NCBI GenBank assembly: GCA_947589575.1 | Contig: CANQBM010000014.1 | Location: 1 to 36,462, forward strand | Direction: 5' to 3' | DNA: 36,462 nucleotides | DNA from: an uncultured Clostridia bacterium | GTDB lineage: Bacteria; Bacillota; Clostridia; Oscillospirales; Acutalibacteraceae | Shown here: one piece after another, positions 24,565 to 32,683 of the stretch | Layout: each line of letters begins with the position of its first letter | How positions within the stretch are numbered: position 1 is the first letter of the stretch | Position numbers and translations under genes: made by a program | The notes under the pieces: generated by a model | Database searches by the model: none | The model's input: only the letters and a program-made list of their open reading frames with translations | What the model was told of the DNA's origin: nothing

Positions 24565-25668
24565 ATGCTTAGAGAGGGAGAAGTAAGAATTCCTTCCGGA
24601 TGCGCCATTGCCGCAATTATTGACAGAAAAGGCAAGCGTATAAACGGTTCGGAAATTATTAAGTCTATTGCCCTTATGCACGACCGTTCAAACGGCTTGG
24701 GCGGCGGCTTTGCCGCTTACGGAATTTATCCGGAGCATAAGGATGAATATGCTATTCATGTTTTCTTTGAAACAAATGACGCAAGGAAACAGTGCGAGGA
24801 CTTTTTATTCAGACATTTTAATATTGATGTTGCTGAAAGAATACCTACAAAGCAGGTTGAGAGCATTGAAAGAGGTCCTGATATATGGAGATATTTCGGC
24901 AAGGCAAACAGAGTTCGTATGAAAGACGCTCGTCTTGACGAGCAGGAGTATGTTGCTCAGTGCGTTACCAAGGTTAACAATGCCATTGACGGTGCATATA
25001 TCTTTTCAAGCGGTAAGAATATGGGATGCTTTAAGGCTGTTGGTTATCCCGAAGATGTCGGCGAGTTTTATATGCTTGATCAGTATGAGGCGTACATATG
25101 GACTGCCCACGGACGTTTCCCGACAAATACACCGGGCTGGTGGGGCGGCTCACACCCGTTCAATATTCTTGACTGGTCAATCGTTCACAATGGCGAGATT
25201 TCATCTTATGACGCAAACCGCAGATATATTGAGCAGTTCGGCTATATCTGCACAATGCAGACGGATACCGAGGTTATTACGTATTTATTTGACCATCTTC
25301 TTCGTCATCACAACCTTCCTATTGAAGTGGCTGCCGATGTTCTGACCGCTCCCGAGTGGGACGAAATTGACAGAATGGATGACGAGAAAAAGGAATATTT
25401 TACAAATCTTCGTTCTATTTATAACGGCGCTCTCGTAAACGGTCCGTTTTCCGTTATTCTCGGTTCAAATAAGGGACTCCTTGCAATCAATGACAGGCTA
25501 AAGCTTCGTTCGTTAACCGCCGCTACTAAAGGAAACAGGGCATATTTTGCCTCGGAGGAATCGGCAATCAGAATTATCTGTCCTAATCCTGAAAAGGTGT
25601 GGTCGGTTTCAGGCGCAGAGCCTGTATTTATTCCTCTGGAGATTGATGATGAGGAGGGGGCAGACTGA
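24565..25668 (+). CDS. Glutamate synthase glutaminase (GATase II) domain protein
   Basis: A 367-residue class II amidotransferase corresponding to the N-terminal part of GltB made as a separate protein. It should release ammonia from glutamine. The likely N-terminal nucleophile is Cys13 (IPSGCAI), meaning that 12 residues must be removed first, as in GltB precursors. Also visible are HDRSNGLGGGFAAYG, TAHGRFPTNTPGWWGG, WSIVHNGEISSYDANR and TDTEVITYLFD, which match the glutamine site. AAGGAG is in front of the ATG. Its TGA overlaps the ATG of the synthase gene. Similar split forms are known in archaea and clostridia. Confidence 0.92.
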   Translation: MLREGEVRIPSGCAIAAIIDRKGKRINGSEIIKSIALMHDRSNGLGGGFAAYGIYPEHKDEYAIHVFFETNDARKQCEDFLFRHFNIDVAERIPTKQVESIERGPDIWRYFGKANRVRMKDARLDEQEYVAQCVTKVNNAIDGAYIFSSGKNMGCFKAVGYPEDVGEFYMLDQYEAYIWTAHGRFPTNTPGWWGGSHPFNILDWSIVHNGEISSYDANRRYIEQFGYICTMQTDTEVITYLFDHLLRHHNLPIEVAADVLTAPEWDEIDRMDDEKKEYFTNLRSIYNGALVNGPFSVILGSNKGLLAINDRLKLRSLTAATKGNRAYFASEESAIRIICPNPEKVWSVSGAEPVFIPLEIDDEEGAD

Positions 25669-27170
25669 TGATTAATTTTATTCCGCGCAGATTTACTGTC
25701 ATTCGTGACAGAGAGCGTTGTATTGATTGCGGATGCTGTGTTCGCCAGTGTTCTAATGAGTGTCATTATTTTGATGATGATGGCAAGACGGTTCTTTGCA
25801 ATTCAAATAATTGTGTTGCCTGCCACCGCTGTGTTGACCTTTGTCCCACAGGTGCGCTCAGAATTGAAAAGTATGTGTGTGATTACCGCGAAAATGCGAA
25901 CTGGACTCCTCAGTATCAGCAGGAAATCTGCCGACAGGCTGAAACAGGCTCGGTACTTCTTTCCGCAATGGGAAATCCTAAGCCTTATCCGATTTACTGG
26001 GATAAGATTTTGCTTAATGCGTCGCAGGTTACAAATCCGTCTATTGACCCGTTGCGCGAGCCTATGGAAATACGGGCAATTCTCGGACGCAAGCCTGAAA
26101 AGCTTGAGGTTGAGAAAAAAGGAAAATCAATTACGAAAATGCCGCCTCAGGTTATGCTTGAAACGCCGATTATGTTTTCCGCCATGAGTTTCGGCTCAAT
26201 CTCAATGAATGCTCAGAAGTCGCTTGCTATGGCAGCAAAGGAGCTTGGAACACTGTTTAATACAGGCGAAGGCGGCCTGCATCCCGAACTTGCAAAATTC
26301 GGTGATTGCGCCGTTGTTCAGGTAGCATCAGGCCGTTTCGGCGTACACAAGGAATATCTTGAAAACTCCAAATTTATTGAAATAAAAATTGGTCAGGGCG
26401 CAAAGCCCGGTATCGGCGGCCATCTTCCCGGTGAAAAGGTTAATGTTGAGGTATCAAATGCTCGCATGATTCCCGAAGGCTCGGATGCTATTTCACCTGC
26501 ACCGCACCACGATATTTATTCTATTGAGGATCTTCGTCAGCTCATATGGTCGTTAAAGCAGGCGACCGACGGTAAAAAACCCGTGTCCGTAAAAATCGCG
26601 GCTGTACATAACGTTGCGGCTATTGCTTCAGGATGCGCAAGAGCAGGCGCCGATATAGTTGTAATTGATGGTTTCAGAGGCGGAACGGGAGCCGCTCCGA
26701 CAAGGATACGTGACAATGTCGGTATTCCTGTCGAGCTTGCTCTTGCCGCTGCGGACCAAAGGCTTCGTGACGAAGGTATCCGCTCAACCGTTTCTCTTGT
26801 AGCGGCAGGCTCTTTCCGATGCTCGTCTGATATTGTCAAGGCTATTGCGCTCGGCGCTGACGCATGCTATGTTGCGTCGGCACCGCTTATTGCCATGGGC
26901 TGCCATATGTGCCAAACATGTAATACAGGCAAATGCAATTGGGGTATTGCTACACAGCGTCCGGAGCTTACAAGACGTTTGAATCCTGAAATTGCCCATA
27001 AGAGAGTAATTAATCTTATTGATGCTTGGAATCACGAAATTAAAGAGATTATGGGCGGTATGGGTATTAATTCTATTGACTCATTAAGAGGAAACCGACT
27101 GATGCTGAGAGGTATCGGCTTGACTGAAAAAGAGCTTGAAATACTCGGTATCAAGCATGCCGGAGAATAG
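25668..27170 (+). CDS. Glutamate synthase FMN domain with N-terminal ferredoxin domain
   Basis: A 500-residue protein. Residues 18-59 hold two [4Fe-4S] motifs (C18, C21, C24, C28 and C49, C52, C55, C59). Residues about 85-495 are the FMN-containing synthase domain: MSFGSISMNAQKSLAMAA, TGEGGLHPE, GQGAKPGIGGHLPG, DGFRGGTGAAPT, and near 415-427 a Cys cluster (CHMCQTCNTGKC) for the 3Fe-4S centre. It joins ammonia to 2-oxoglutarate and reduces the product to glutamate. Archaeal-type layout: the amidotransferase and GXGXG parts of GltB are separate genes in the same operon. Confidence 0.95.
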   Translation: MINFIPRRFTVIRDRERCIDCGCCVRQCSNECHYFDDDGKTVLCNSNNCVACHRCVDLCPTGALRIEKYVCDYRENANWTPQYQQEICRQAETGSVLLSAMGNPKPYPIYWDKILLNASQVTNPSIDPLREPMEIRAILGRKPEKLEVEKKGKSITKMPPQVMLETPIMFSAMSFGSISMNAQKSLAMAAKELGTLFNTGEGGLHPELAKFGDCAVVQVASGRFGVHKEYLENSKFIEIKIGQGAKPGIGGHLPGEKVNVEVSNARMIPEGSDAISPAPHHDIYSIEDLRQLIWSLKQATDGKKPVSVKIAAVHNVAAIASGCARAGADIVVIDGFRGGTGAAPTRIRDNVGIPVELALAAADQRLRDEGIRSTVSLVAAGSFRCSSDIVKAIALGADACYVASAPLIAMGCHMCQTCNTGKCNWGIATQRPELTRRLNPEIAHKRVINLIDAWNHEIKEIMGGMGINSIDSLRGNRLMLRGIGLTEKELEILGIKHAGE

Positions 27171-27183
27171 GGGGTAGTTATTT

Positions 27184-27621
27184 ATGAAAAAAGTATTCGC
27201 AAGAGAAGAGCTTTGCATAAACTGCCGCCTGTGCGAAGTTTACTGCAAAACAAATCATTCAAAATCAAAGGATGTAATAAAAGCATATAAGATTGAAAAT
27301 CCCGCTCCTGTCAGCCGTATTGCAGTTTACGGCGGCAAGTCGGCTTCAGTTGCTGTTAACTGCCGCCACTGCGACGATCCTGCCTGCGTTAAGGCGTGTA
27401 TTACGGGGGCTATGACAAAGGATAAGAAAACGGGAATTGTATCTGTAAATGAAAACAAGTGTATAGGCTGTATGACCTGTCTTGCCGTTTGTCCTATCGG
27501 ATGTATAAAAACAGGCGATATTGCTTTTAAATGCGATTTGTGCGGCGGCGAGGAGCCTGCTTGCGTTAAAAATTGTCCTAACAGGGCGCTGCTCTGGTTG
27601 GAAGCAGGAGGTGCCGAATAA
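27184..27621 (+). CDS. Ferredoxin-like protein with four [4Fe-4S] motifs
   Basis: A 145-residue protein in the HycB/CooF style. Four Cys groups are seen: CINCRLCEVYC near residue 12, CRHCDDPACVKAC near 60, CIGCMTCLAVC near 97 and CDLCGGEEPACVKNC near 119. It should pass electrons between the FAD subunit (next gene, overlapping TAATG) and the FMN synthase subunit upstream. A GGGGG run precedes the ATG. Confidence 0.9.
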   Translation: MKKVFAREELCINCRLCEVYCKTNHSKSKDVIKAYKIENPAPVSRIAVYGGKSASVAVNCRHCDDPACVKACITGAMTKDKKTGIVSVNENKCIGCMTCLAVCPIGCIKTGDIAFKCDLCGGEEPACVKNCPNRALLWLEAGGAE

Positions 27622-28883
27622 TGAGATATGTTATAATAGGCGCATCCGCGGCGGGACTTGCGGCGGCAGAGGCAGTCAGAAAGGCTGACTCACAGGGTAC
27701 GGTTACCGTGCTTACGGAGGAGGAATATATGCCGTACTCACGTCCGTCAATCAGCTATTATTTAAAGGGAAAGGTGAAGGAGAGCGATATGGCTCTTCGC
27801 AAGCCTAATTTCTACAGAGAAAAGAAAATTGATATTATAACCGGTTCTAAGGTTACCGCCATTGATACAAAAAAGAAAACGGTTAAGGTCGGAAGAAAAA
27901 GTTATCCTTATGACAAGCTCTGTCTTTGTACTGGTTCAAAGCCGTTTATTCCTCCTATGGAAAATGTTGAGAATAAATCAAACGCACTTACCTTTCTTGA
28001 TTTAAAAGCGACTAAAGATGTTAAAAAGCTTGCAAACGGTAAGACAAGGGCGGTAGTAATCGGCGCGGGACTTATAGGTATGAAGGCGGCAGAGGGACTT
28101 GTAAAAATCTGCAAAAGCGTTGATGTTGTGGAGCTTGCGCCGAGAGTTCTTCCGTCAATCCTTGACGCTGATTCCGCAAAGCAGGTTAAAAAGCACTTAG
28201 AGAATAACGGGATTAAATTTCATCTTGAAAATACTGTTGTTAAAGCAACATCCAAGGGCAAGCAGATTACCGCGGTAACGCTTAAAGACGGTAAAAGGCT
28301 GACGTGTGATTTGCTCATTCTTGCGGTCGGCGTAAGACCGCAGACTGACCTTGCGGAGAAAGCGGGTCTTGAGGTAAGCAGAGGCATTGTTACGGATACA
28401 CAGACAATGCAGACGAGCAATAAGGATATATATGCAGCGGGCGACTGCTGTGTGTCTGTTGATATGCTTGACGGCTCAAAGAGGATTATTGCTCTTTGGC
28501 CTAATGCCGTGCAGCAGGGTAATGTTGCAGGCTCTCAAATGGTGGGGGATGACGTTACTGTCGGCGGTACATATTCGGTAAACGCCATTGATTTTTTCGG
28601 TCTAAGAATATGCACCTGCGGTCTTATAAATGCCAATGGTGAGCAGTACAGTGATAAAATCATAAAAAACGGTGACAGTTATAAGCGTTTGGTGTTTGAG
28701 GGAGATAAACTGGTCGGATATGTACTCATAAATTCAAGCGCGAATGCAGGTATTTATACAAACCTTATATCAAACAGAGTTTCCCTCGATACACTTGAGG
28801 GCGATATTACAGAAGAGCCGTCAATATTCTTATTTGACAGAAAAACGAGAATAGATAAGCTGAGAGGGGGAGTTCGGATATGA
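27621..28883 (+). CDS. FAD/NAD(P)-dependent oxidoreductase of the glutamate synthase
   Basis: A 420-residue Pyr_redox_2 protein: FAD-binding IIGASAAGLAAAEA at the N-terminus, PYSRPSISYYLKGK, NAD(P)-binding VVIGAGLIGMKAAEG near residue 150, and IYAAGDCC near 270. It is of the NADH oxidase/rubredoxin-reductase/NirB-like type, not the GltD small subunit. It probably feeds electrons from NAD(P)H into the 4Fe-4S protein. The start overlaps the previous stop and its own end overlaps the next ATG by four bases, so it belongs to the operon. Confidence 0.9.
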   Translation: MRYVIIGASAAGLAAAEAVRKADSQGTVTVLTEEEYMPYSRPSISYYLKGKVKESDMALRKPNFYREKKIDIITGSKVTAIDTKKKTVKVGRKSYPYDKLCLCTGSKPFIPPMENVENKSNALTFLDLKATKDVKKLANGKTRAVVIGAGLIGMKAAEGLVKICKSVDVVELAPRVLPSILDADSAKQVKKHLENNGIKFHLENTVVKATSKGKQITAVTLKDGKRLTCDLLILAVGVRPQTDLAEKAGLEVSRGIVTDTQTMQTSNKDIYAAGDCCVSVDMLDGSKRIIALWPNAVQQGNVAGSQMVGDDVTVGGTYSVNAIDFFGLRICTCGLINANGEQYSDKIIKNGDSYKRLVFEGDKLVGYVLINSSANAGIYTNLISNRVSLDTLEGDITEEPSIFLFDRKTRIDKLRGGVRI

Positions 28884-29614
28884 TTATTGAGGCAGGACTT
28901 ACCCGATATGAAAAAGTAAACGATTTAATAAAAAAAGAGCTTTTAGTCCGCAAAAAGGTAACAGTCAAAGAGGTAAACGGTCAGCGTTATATCGGCTGCG
29001 CTTTGGATGAAGGCAAGACAATAGAAATTTACGGCACACCGGGAAATGATATGGCTTGCTACCTTAACGGCGGAAAAGTTGTTGTATACGGCAACTGTCA
29101 GGACGCCGTTGGTAACACGATGAACGGCGGTGAAATTGTTGTTCACGGTCATTCGGGTGACGCAATGGGATACGGTATGCGTGACGGGCAGATTTATATC
29201 AGGGATAACGTAGCATGCCGCGGCGGTATTCATATGAAAGAATTCCGACAGATGCGTCCGGTACTTGTTATCGGTAAAAATGCCGGCTCCTTTCTCGGCG
29301 AGTATATGGCAGGAGGTACAATAGTTCTTTTAGGCCTTGACCTTAAAAGAGGTGAAAAGCTCTTTGGCACTCACTGTGCGTCGGGTATGCACGGGGGTAA
29401 GATTTTTGTAAGAGGCAGTTTTCCTAAAGAAAATCTCAGTCCGAACATTAAGATTACTAATCTTAACAGCGAGGATAAAAAAGAGCTTGAGGGATATGTC
29501 AAAAAATACTGCAAATATTTTGATAAAGAATATGATACAGTTATGTCAAAGCCGTTTAAGAAATTAGTTCCTAAAACAACAAGACCGTACGCAAATCTCT
29601 ATACACCGAATTAG
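28880..29614 (+). CDS. Glutamate synthase GXGXG domain protein
   Basis: A 244-residue protein equal to the C-terminal GltB alpha domain. It is built from a right-handed beta-helix with repeated Gly pairs: YLNGGKVVVYGNCQDAVGNT, MNGGEIVVHGHSGDAMGYGM, RDGQIYIRDNVACRGGIHM and MHGGKIFVRGSF. In GltB this domain is structural and separates the other domains. Here it would assemble with the four upstream gene products. Last gene of the glutamate synthase operon; purF begins 57 bases later with no terminator seen between. Confidence 0.92.
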   Translation: MIIEAGLTRYEKVNDLIKKELLVRKKVTVKEVNGQRYIGCALDEGKTIEIYGTPGNDMACYLNGGKVVVYGNCQDAVGNTMNGGEIVVHGHSGDAMGYGMRDGQIYIRDNVACRGGIHMKEFRQMRPVLVIGKNAGSFLGEYMAGGTIVLLGLDLKRGEKLFGTHCASGMHGGKIFVRGSFPKENLSPNIKITNLNSEDKKELEGYVKKYCKYFDKEYDTVMSKPFKKLVPKTTRPYANLYTPN

Positions 29615-29670
29615 ATTAGGCAGAATAGATTTAATTAACTTATTTTTACTTGTTTTGGAGAGGGAGCTTT

Positions 29671-31122
29671 ATGTTTAATAATCTTCATGAGGAATGCGGA
29701 GTATTCGGCATTTTTGAAAATAAAACGACCCATGTTGCTCATTCGGCGTACCTGGCGCTTTTTTCCTTACAGCACAGAGGGCAGGAAAGCTGTGGAATTG
29801 CGGTTAATGATGACGGCGTTTTTAGACATCACAGAGGAGACGGCCTTGTACCCGATGTCTTTACACCGCTGCATTTGGATAGTCTCGGCACGGGAAATAT
29901 GGCAATCGGGCATGTCCGCTATTCAACAACAGGCGGTAAGAATGCTAATAATATTCAGCCTCTCGTTATCCGCCATATCAAAGGTAATCTTGCCGTCGCG
30001 CATAACGGTAACCTTGTAAATGCGCCCGAGCTTCGAAAGCAGTTTGAGCTTAAGGGAGGTATATTCCACGGTACGTCAGATACAGAGTCGATTGCTTACT
30101 CAATAGTTTCTCAGCGTCTTACAAGTAAAAGCACTGAAGAGGCGATTGAAAAGGTTATGTATTCCCTGAAAGGTGCGTATTCCTGCGTGGTTATGACTGC
30201 TACAAAGCTCATTGCGTTTCGTGACCCGAACGGATTCAGACCGCTCTGTCTGGGCAAAACCCACGACGGCGCGTATATTGTTGCGTCCGAGTCCTGTGCG
30301 CTTGATACCTTGGGAGCGAAGTTTATCAGAGATATTAAGCCGGGTGAAATTGTTGTTATCGGTACTGACGGTGTAAGGTCAATAGAAACGCATTGTGGTA
30401 ATAAGGGCAATATATGCGTGTTTGAGTATATCTACTTTGCCCGTCCCGATTCTGTTATTGAAGGCTCATCAGTTCAGCATGCAAGAATGAGAGCGGGGGC
30501 TTTTCTCGCCAAAGAGCATCCCGTTGATGCCGATATAGTTATAGGCGTTCCCGATTCGGGTCTTGACGCCGCGCTTGGATATGCGTATGAGAGCGGTATA
30601 CCGTACGGCGTCGGTTTTATAAAAAATAGATATATAGGCAGAAGTTTTATTCAGCCGTCTCAGAACCAGCGTGAAGACGCTGTAAGAATTAAACTTAATG
30701 CTATAAAAGAAAATATCAACGGCAAACGTGTAATAATGATTGATGACTCAATAGTGCGCGGTACGACCTGCGCGAGAATTGTCAGGCTTCTTCGCGAAGC
30801 AGGGGCAAAAGAGGTGCATATGCGTGTTTCCTCGCCCGCGTTTAAATATCCCTGTTTCTTCGGAACAGATGTCGACTCACAGGAAAATCTGATGGCTTGC
30901 AGATTTGATACCGTAGAGGAAATTGCTGAGGAAATCGGTGTTGACAGTCTTGGTTATCTTTCTGTTGAGGCTACGAATAAGCTTGCTGAAAAATCAAAAT
31001 GCGGATTTTGCAACGGCTGTTTTACAGGGCATTATCCCGTTGAGGTTCCAAAAGAACAGCATAAGGATAAGTTTGAGGAAAAGCTTAATAATTTTTCTTC
31101 TTATTATCAGGTGCTTGATTAA
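29671..31122 (+). CDS. purF: Amidophosphoribosyltransferase
   Basis: A 483-residue PurF, the first enzyme of purine synthesis, which uses glutamine and PRPP. It has a short propeptide with nucleophile Cys9 (HEECGVFGIF), RGQESCGIAV, GHVRYSTTG, AHNGNLVN and the PRPP motif VIMIDDSIVRGT. Cys in YPCFFGTD and KCGFCNGC fit the [4Fe-4S] cluster of Bacillus-type PurF. I chose the ATG at 29671 over the TTG at 29650 because GAGAGGGAG precedes it and because it gives the usual short propeptide. It follows the glutamate synthase genes without a visible terminator, so both may be co-regulated. Confidence 0.95.
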   Translation: MFNNLHEECGVFGIFENKTTHVAHSAYLALFSLQHRGQESCGIAVNDDGVFRHHRGDGLVPDVFTPLHLDSLGTGNMAIGHVRYSTTGGKNANNIQPLVIRHIKGNLAVAHNGNLVNAPELRKQFELKGGIFHGTSDTESIAYSIVSQRLTSKSTEEAIEKVMYSLKGAYSCVVMTATKLIAFRDPNGFRPLCLGKTHDGAYIVASESCALDTLGAKFIRDIKPGEIVVIGTDGVRSIETHCGNKGNICVFEYIYFARPDSVIEGSSVQHARMRAGAFLAKEHPVDADIVIGVPDSGLDAALGYAYESGIPYGVGFIKNRYIGRSFIQPSQNQREDAVRIKLNAIKENINGKRVIMIDDSIVRGTTCARIVRLLREAGAKEVHMRVSSPAFKYPCFFGTDVDSQENLMACRFDTVEEIAEEIGVDSLGYLSVEATNKLAEKSKCGFCNGCFTGHYPVEVPKEQHKDKFEEKLNNFSSYYQVLD

Positions 31123-31194
31123 ATATAACTTAGGCAAGATCTGCCCGTCGCGCCTTACCATGTTGAATGACGGGGCAGGCCCCTTATTGAAGTA

Positions 31195-31242
31195 CAAGTC
31201 TTTTATTTCAGTTCTATGAAATAAAAGACTTGCAATTTTTTT
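31195..31242 (+). terminator. Terminator after purF
   Basis: A perfect 16-bp stem (CAAGTCTTTTATTTCA with TGAAATAAAAGACTTG) with a 6-base loop, then CAA and seven T. An earlier GC-rich pairing, CTGCCCGTC with GACGGGGCAG (31141-31178), may help. Confidence 0.85.
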
Positions 31243-31272
31243 ATCAGTAATGTATAATATCAAGCGCAATAT

Positions 31273-31365
31273 GCAGATGTGTCCGAGCTGGCCGAAGGAG
31301 CACGATTGGAAATCGTGTAATGCTTTACCGAGTATTCAAGAGTTCGAATCTCTTCATCTGCGCCA
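31273..31365 (+). tRNA. tRNA-Ser (GGA)
   Basis: A 93-base tRNA with the acceptor pair GCAGATG (31273-31279) and CATCTGC (31355-31361), a long variable arm typical of serine, an anticodon stem CACGA/TCGTG around TTGGAAA with anticodon GGA at 31308-31310, the T-loop TTCGAATC, and encoded CCA at 31363-31365. It reads UCU and UCC. The following integrase suggests that this tRNA is the attachment site for the element at its right; the other copy of the 3' end is not in the window. Confidence 0.97.
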
Positions 31366-31410
31366 AAAAATCCCCTAAACACGCATAAACAGGCGGTTTG
31401 GGGGATTTTT
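31366..31410 (+). terminator. Terminator after tRNA-Ser
   Basis: AAAAATCCCC and GGGGATTTTT pair (10 bp) around a 25-base loop that can extend the stem. Begins directly after CCA. Confidence 0.7.
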
Positions 31411-31475
31411 CTTTTTGTAAAAACATTAAAAATGTAATATTTTTAAATGAGTGATTTTGAGACCATAAGAGACAA

Positions 31476-31507
31476 TTTTGTCTTATTTTTGTCTTATTTT
31501 TGTCTTA
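31476..31507 (+). repeat. Three 11-bp-spaced direct repeats beside the integrase stop
   Basis: TTTTGTCTTA occurs at 31476-31485, 31487-31496 and 31498-31507, a period of 11 bases, near one helix turn. Position between the tRNA end and the integrase stop fits integrase arm-type binding sites, which is inference. Confidence 0.5.
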
Positions 31508-31509
31508 AT

Positions 31510-32538
31510 TTATGATATATTATTCAAATATTCGTTCAGCTTACTTGCTGTTTCTTGTGTTCTGCTTTGTTTAATATGAGTATAAACATCAAGCGTTAAT
31601 TCAATTTTAGAGTGTCCTAAAATTTGTGATGCATCTTTAGGAGTTAATCCGGCATCGAAGCAGATTGTTGCAAAAGCGTGACGTAATTGGTGAGGGGAAA
31701 GGTTTACACCGGTTTCCTTTTTATATTTTCTCCAAAGTATATTAAACTGGCTTAGAGTAAGTAGCTGAGAATTAATATTAAAAATATAACCTTTTTTCTT
31801 TGTAAGCACATTTTTAAGCGGAGTGAGTAACGGAATTGTTCTTACTCCGTCTTTTGATTTGGCTCGGTGGTATATTTTAGGCTTTCCATATTCAAACACA
31901 ACTACTTTATTTATACTTACAGTGTTGTCCTCAAAATCTATATCTTCATATTTTAAAGCCAGTGCCTCTCCTCGTCTGCAGCCCGTGTAAAGAACAAGAT
32001 ATGCAAATAATCCAAACTGTAAATCTACGGATTGTTTTACCTTTTCAATATCCTTATCGTCAGGTAACTCTCTTGCCTTTTTAGGAGCATTTTTCGGTAT
32101 CTTAACAGTAGTTATAGGGTTAATCTGAATAACACCTTTAATAACTGCATGGTCGAATATTTGAGATGCCACAATTTTTCTTATAGCGATTGTATGTTTC
32201 GCATATCCTTTTTTGCCAAGCCGATTAATAAAACGTTGTAGTTCCAGAGGAGTGATATCCTTAATTAGCCTTTCTCCAAATTCGTCTTTTAGATTATTAA
32301 GCGGAGCTTGATAACCGTTATATGTGTAATGGCTTACTTCATTTTCATGAGATTCATTCCATTCATCAGCAATATCACTGAATGTCGGATTTAATTTTCT
32401 TTCAAGTTCCTTTTCCGCCTTTTCCATTGCAATACGGATTTTTGATTCTAATTCTTCTTCTGAATGACCATAGATAGTTTTTCTTACTATTGAGCCATCA
32501 GACTTTTGAATTTTGATTTTCTTTTGCAAATACTTCAT
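31510..32538 (-). CDS. Tyrosine recombinase (integrase)
   Basis: A 342-residue phage-type integrase. N-terminal Arm domain (about 1-48), core-binding SAM-like domain (about 50-135), catalytic domain (about 155-330) with Arg188 (TGCRRGEA), a Lys in AKSKDGVR, HQLRH (His283, Arg286), His309 (LGHSK) and Tyr319 (DVYTH). It should catalyse integration at the neighbouring tRNA-Ser. The ATG at 32538 has AAGGAG 8 bases upstream; the GTG at 32547 overlaps that spacing and is less likely. It is transcribed toward the tRNA, with the gene between att site and cargo as usual. Confidence 0.95.
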   Translation of the reverse strand: MKYLQKKIKIQKSDGSIVRKTIYGHSEEELESKIRIAMEKAEKELERKLNPTFSDIADEWNESHENEVSHYTYNGYQAPLNNLKDEFGERLIKDITPLELQRFINRLGKKGYAKHTIAIRKIVASQIFDHAVIKGVIQINPITTVKIPKNAPKKARELPDDKDIEKVKQSVDLQFGLFAYLVLYTGCRRGEALALKYEDIDFEDNTVSINKVVVFEYGKPKIYHRAKSKDGVRTIPLLTPLKNVLTKKKGYIFNINSQLLTLSQFNILWRKYKKETGVNLSPHQLRHAFATICFDAGLTPKDASQILGHSKIELTLDVYTHIKQSRTQETASKLNEYLNNIS

Positions 32539-32577
32539 TGTATACACTCCTTAAAAATAGGCATAAAAATACCCTGC

Positions 32578-32683
32578 TTGATTTTTTCAGCAGAGTGTGA
32601 TACAATCTATTTGCGTGTAGGGTGTATCAACACTCTGCTATTTAAACCTCTTGGCTATTGGCGTAGTCAAGGGGTGTTTTTTT
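32578..32683 (+). ncRNA. Candidate small RNA A, plus strand, opposite the integrase
   Basis: A promoter-like TTGATT (32578-32583) and TACAAT (32601-32606) with a 17-base spacer point rightward. A terminator follows: an 11-bp stem CCTCTTGGCTA (32647-32657) with TAGTCAAGGGG (32664-32674), loop UUGGCG, then seven T (32677-32683). The stem has G-U pairs that work only on this strand. Predicted transcript is about 70 bases (about 32613-32683). No coding frame. A matching hairpin with the same loop is at 33714-33741. Confidence 0.5.
32589..32639. repeat. 15-bp inverted repeat before the integrase gene
   Basis: AGCAGAGTGTGATAC (32589-32603) and GTATCAACACTCTGCT (32624-32639) are inverted, with one extra base in the right arm. 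The left arm covers part of the spacer and -10 region of small RNA A, so it could be an operator for a dimeric protein. Confidence 0.6.
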
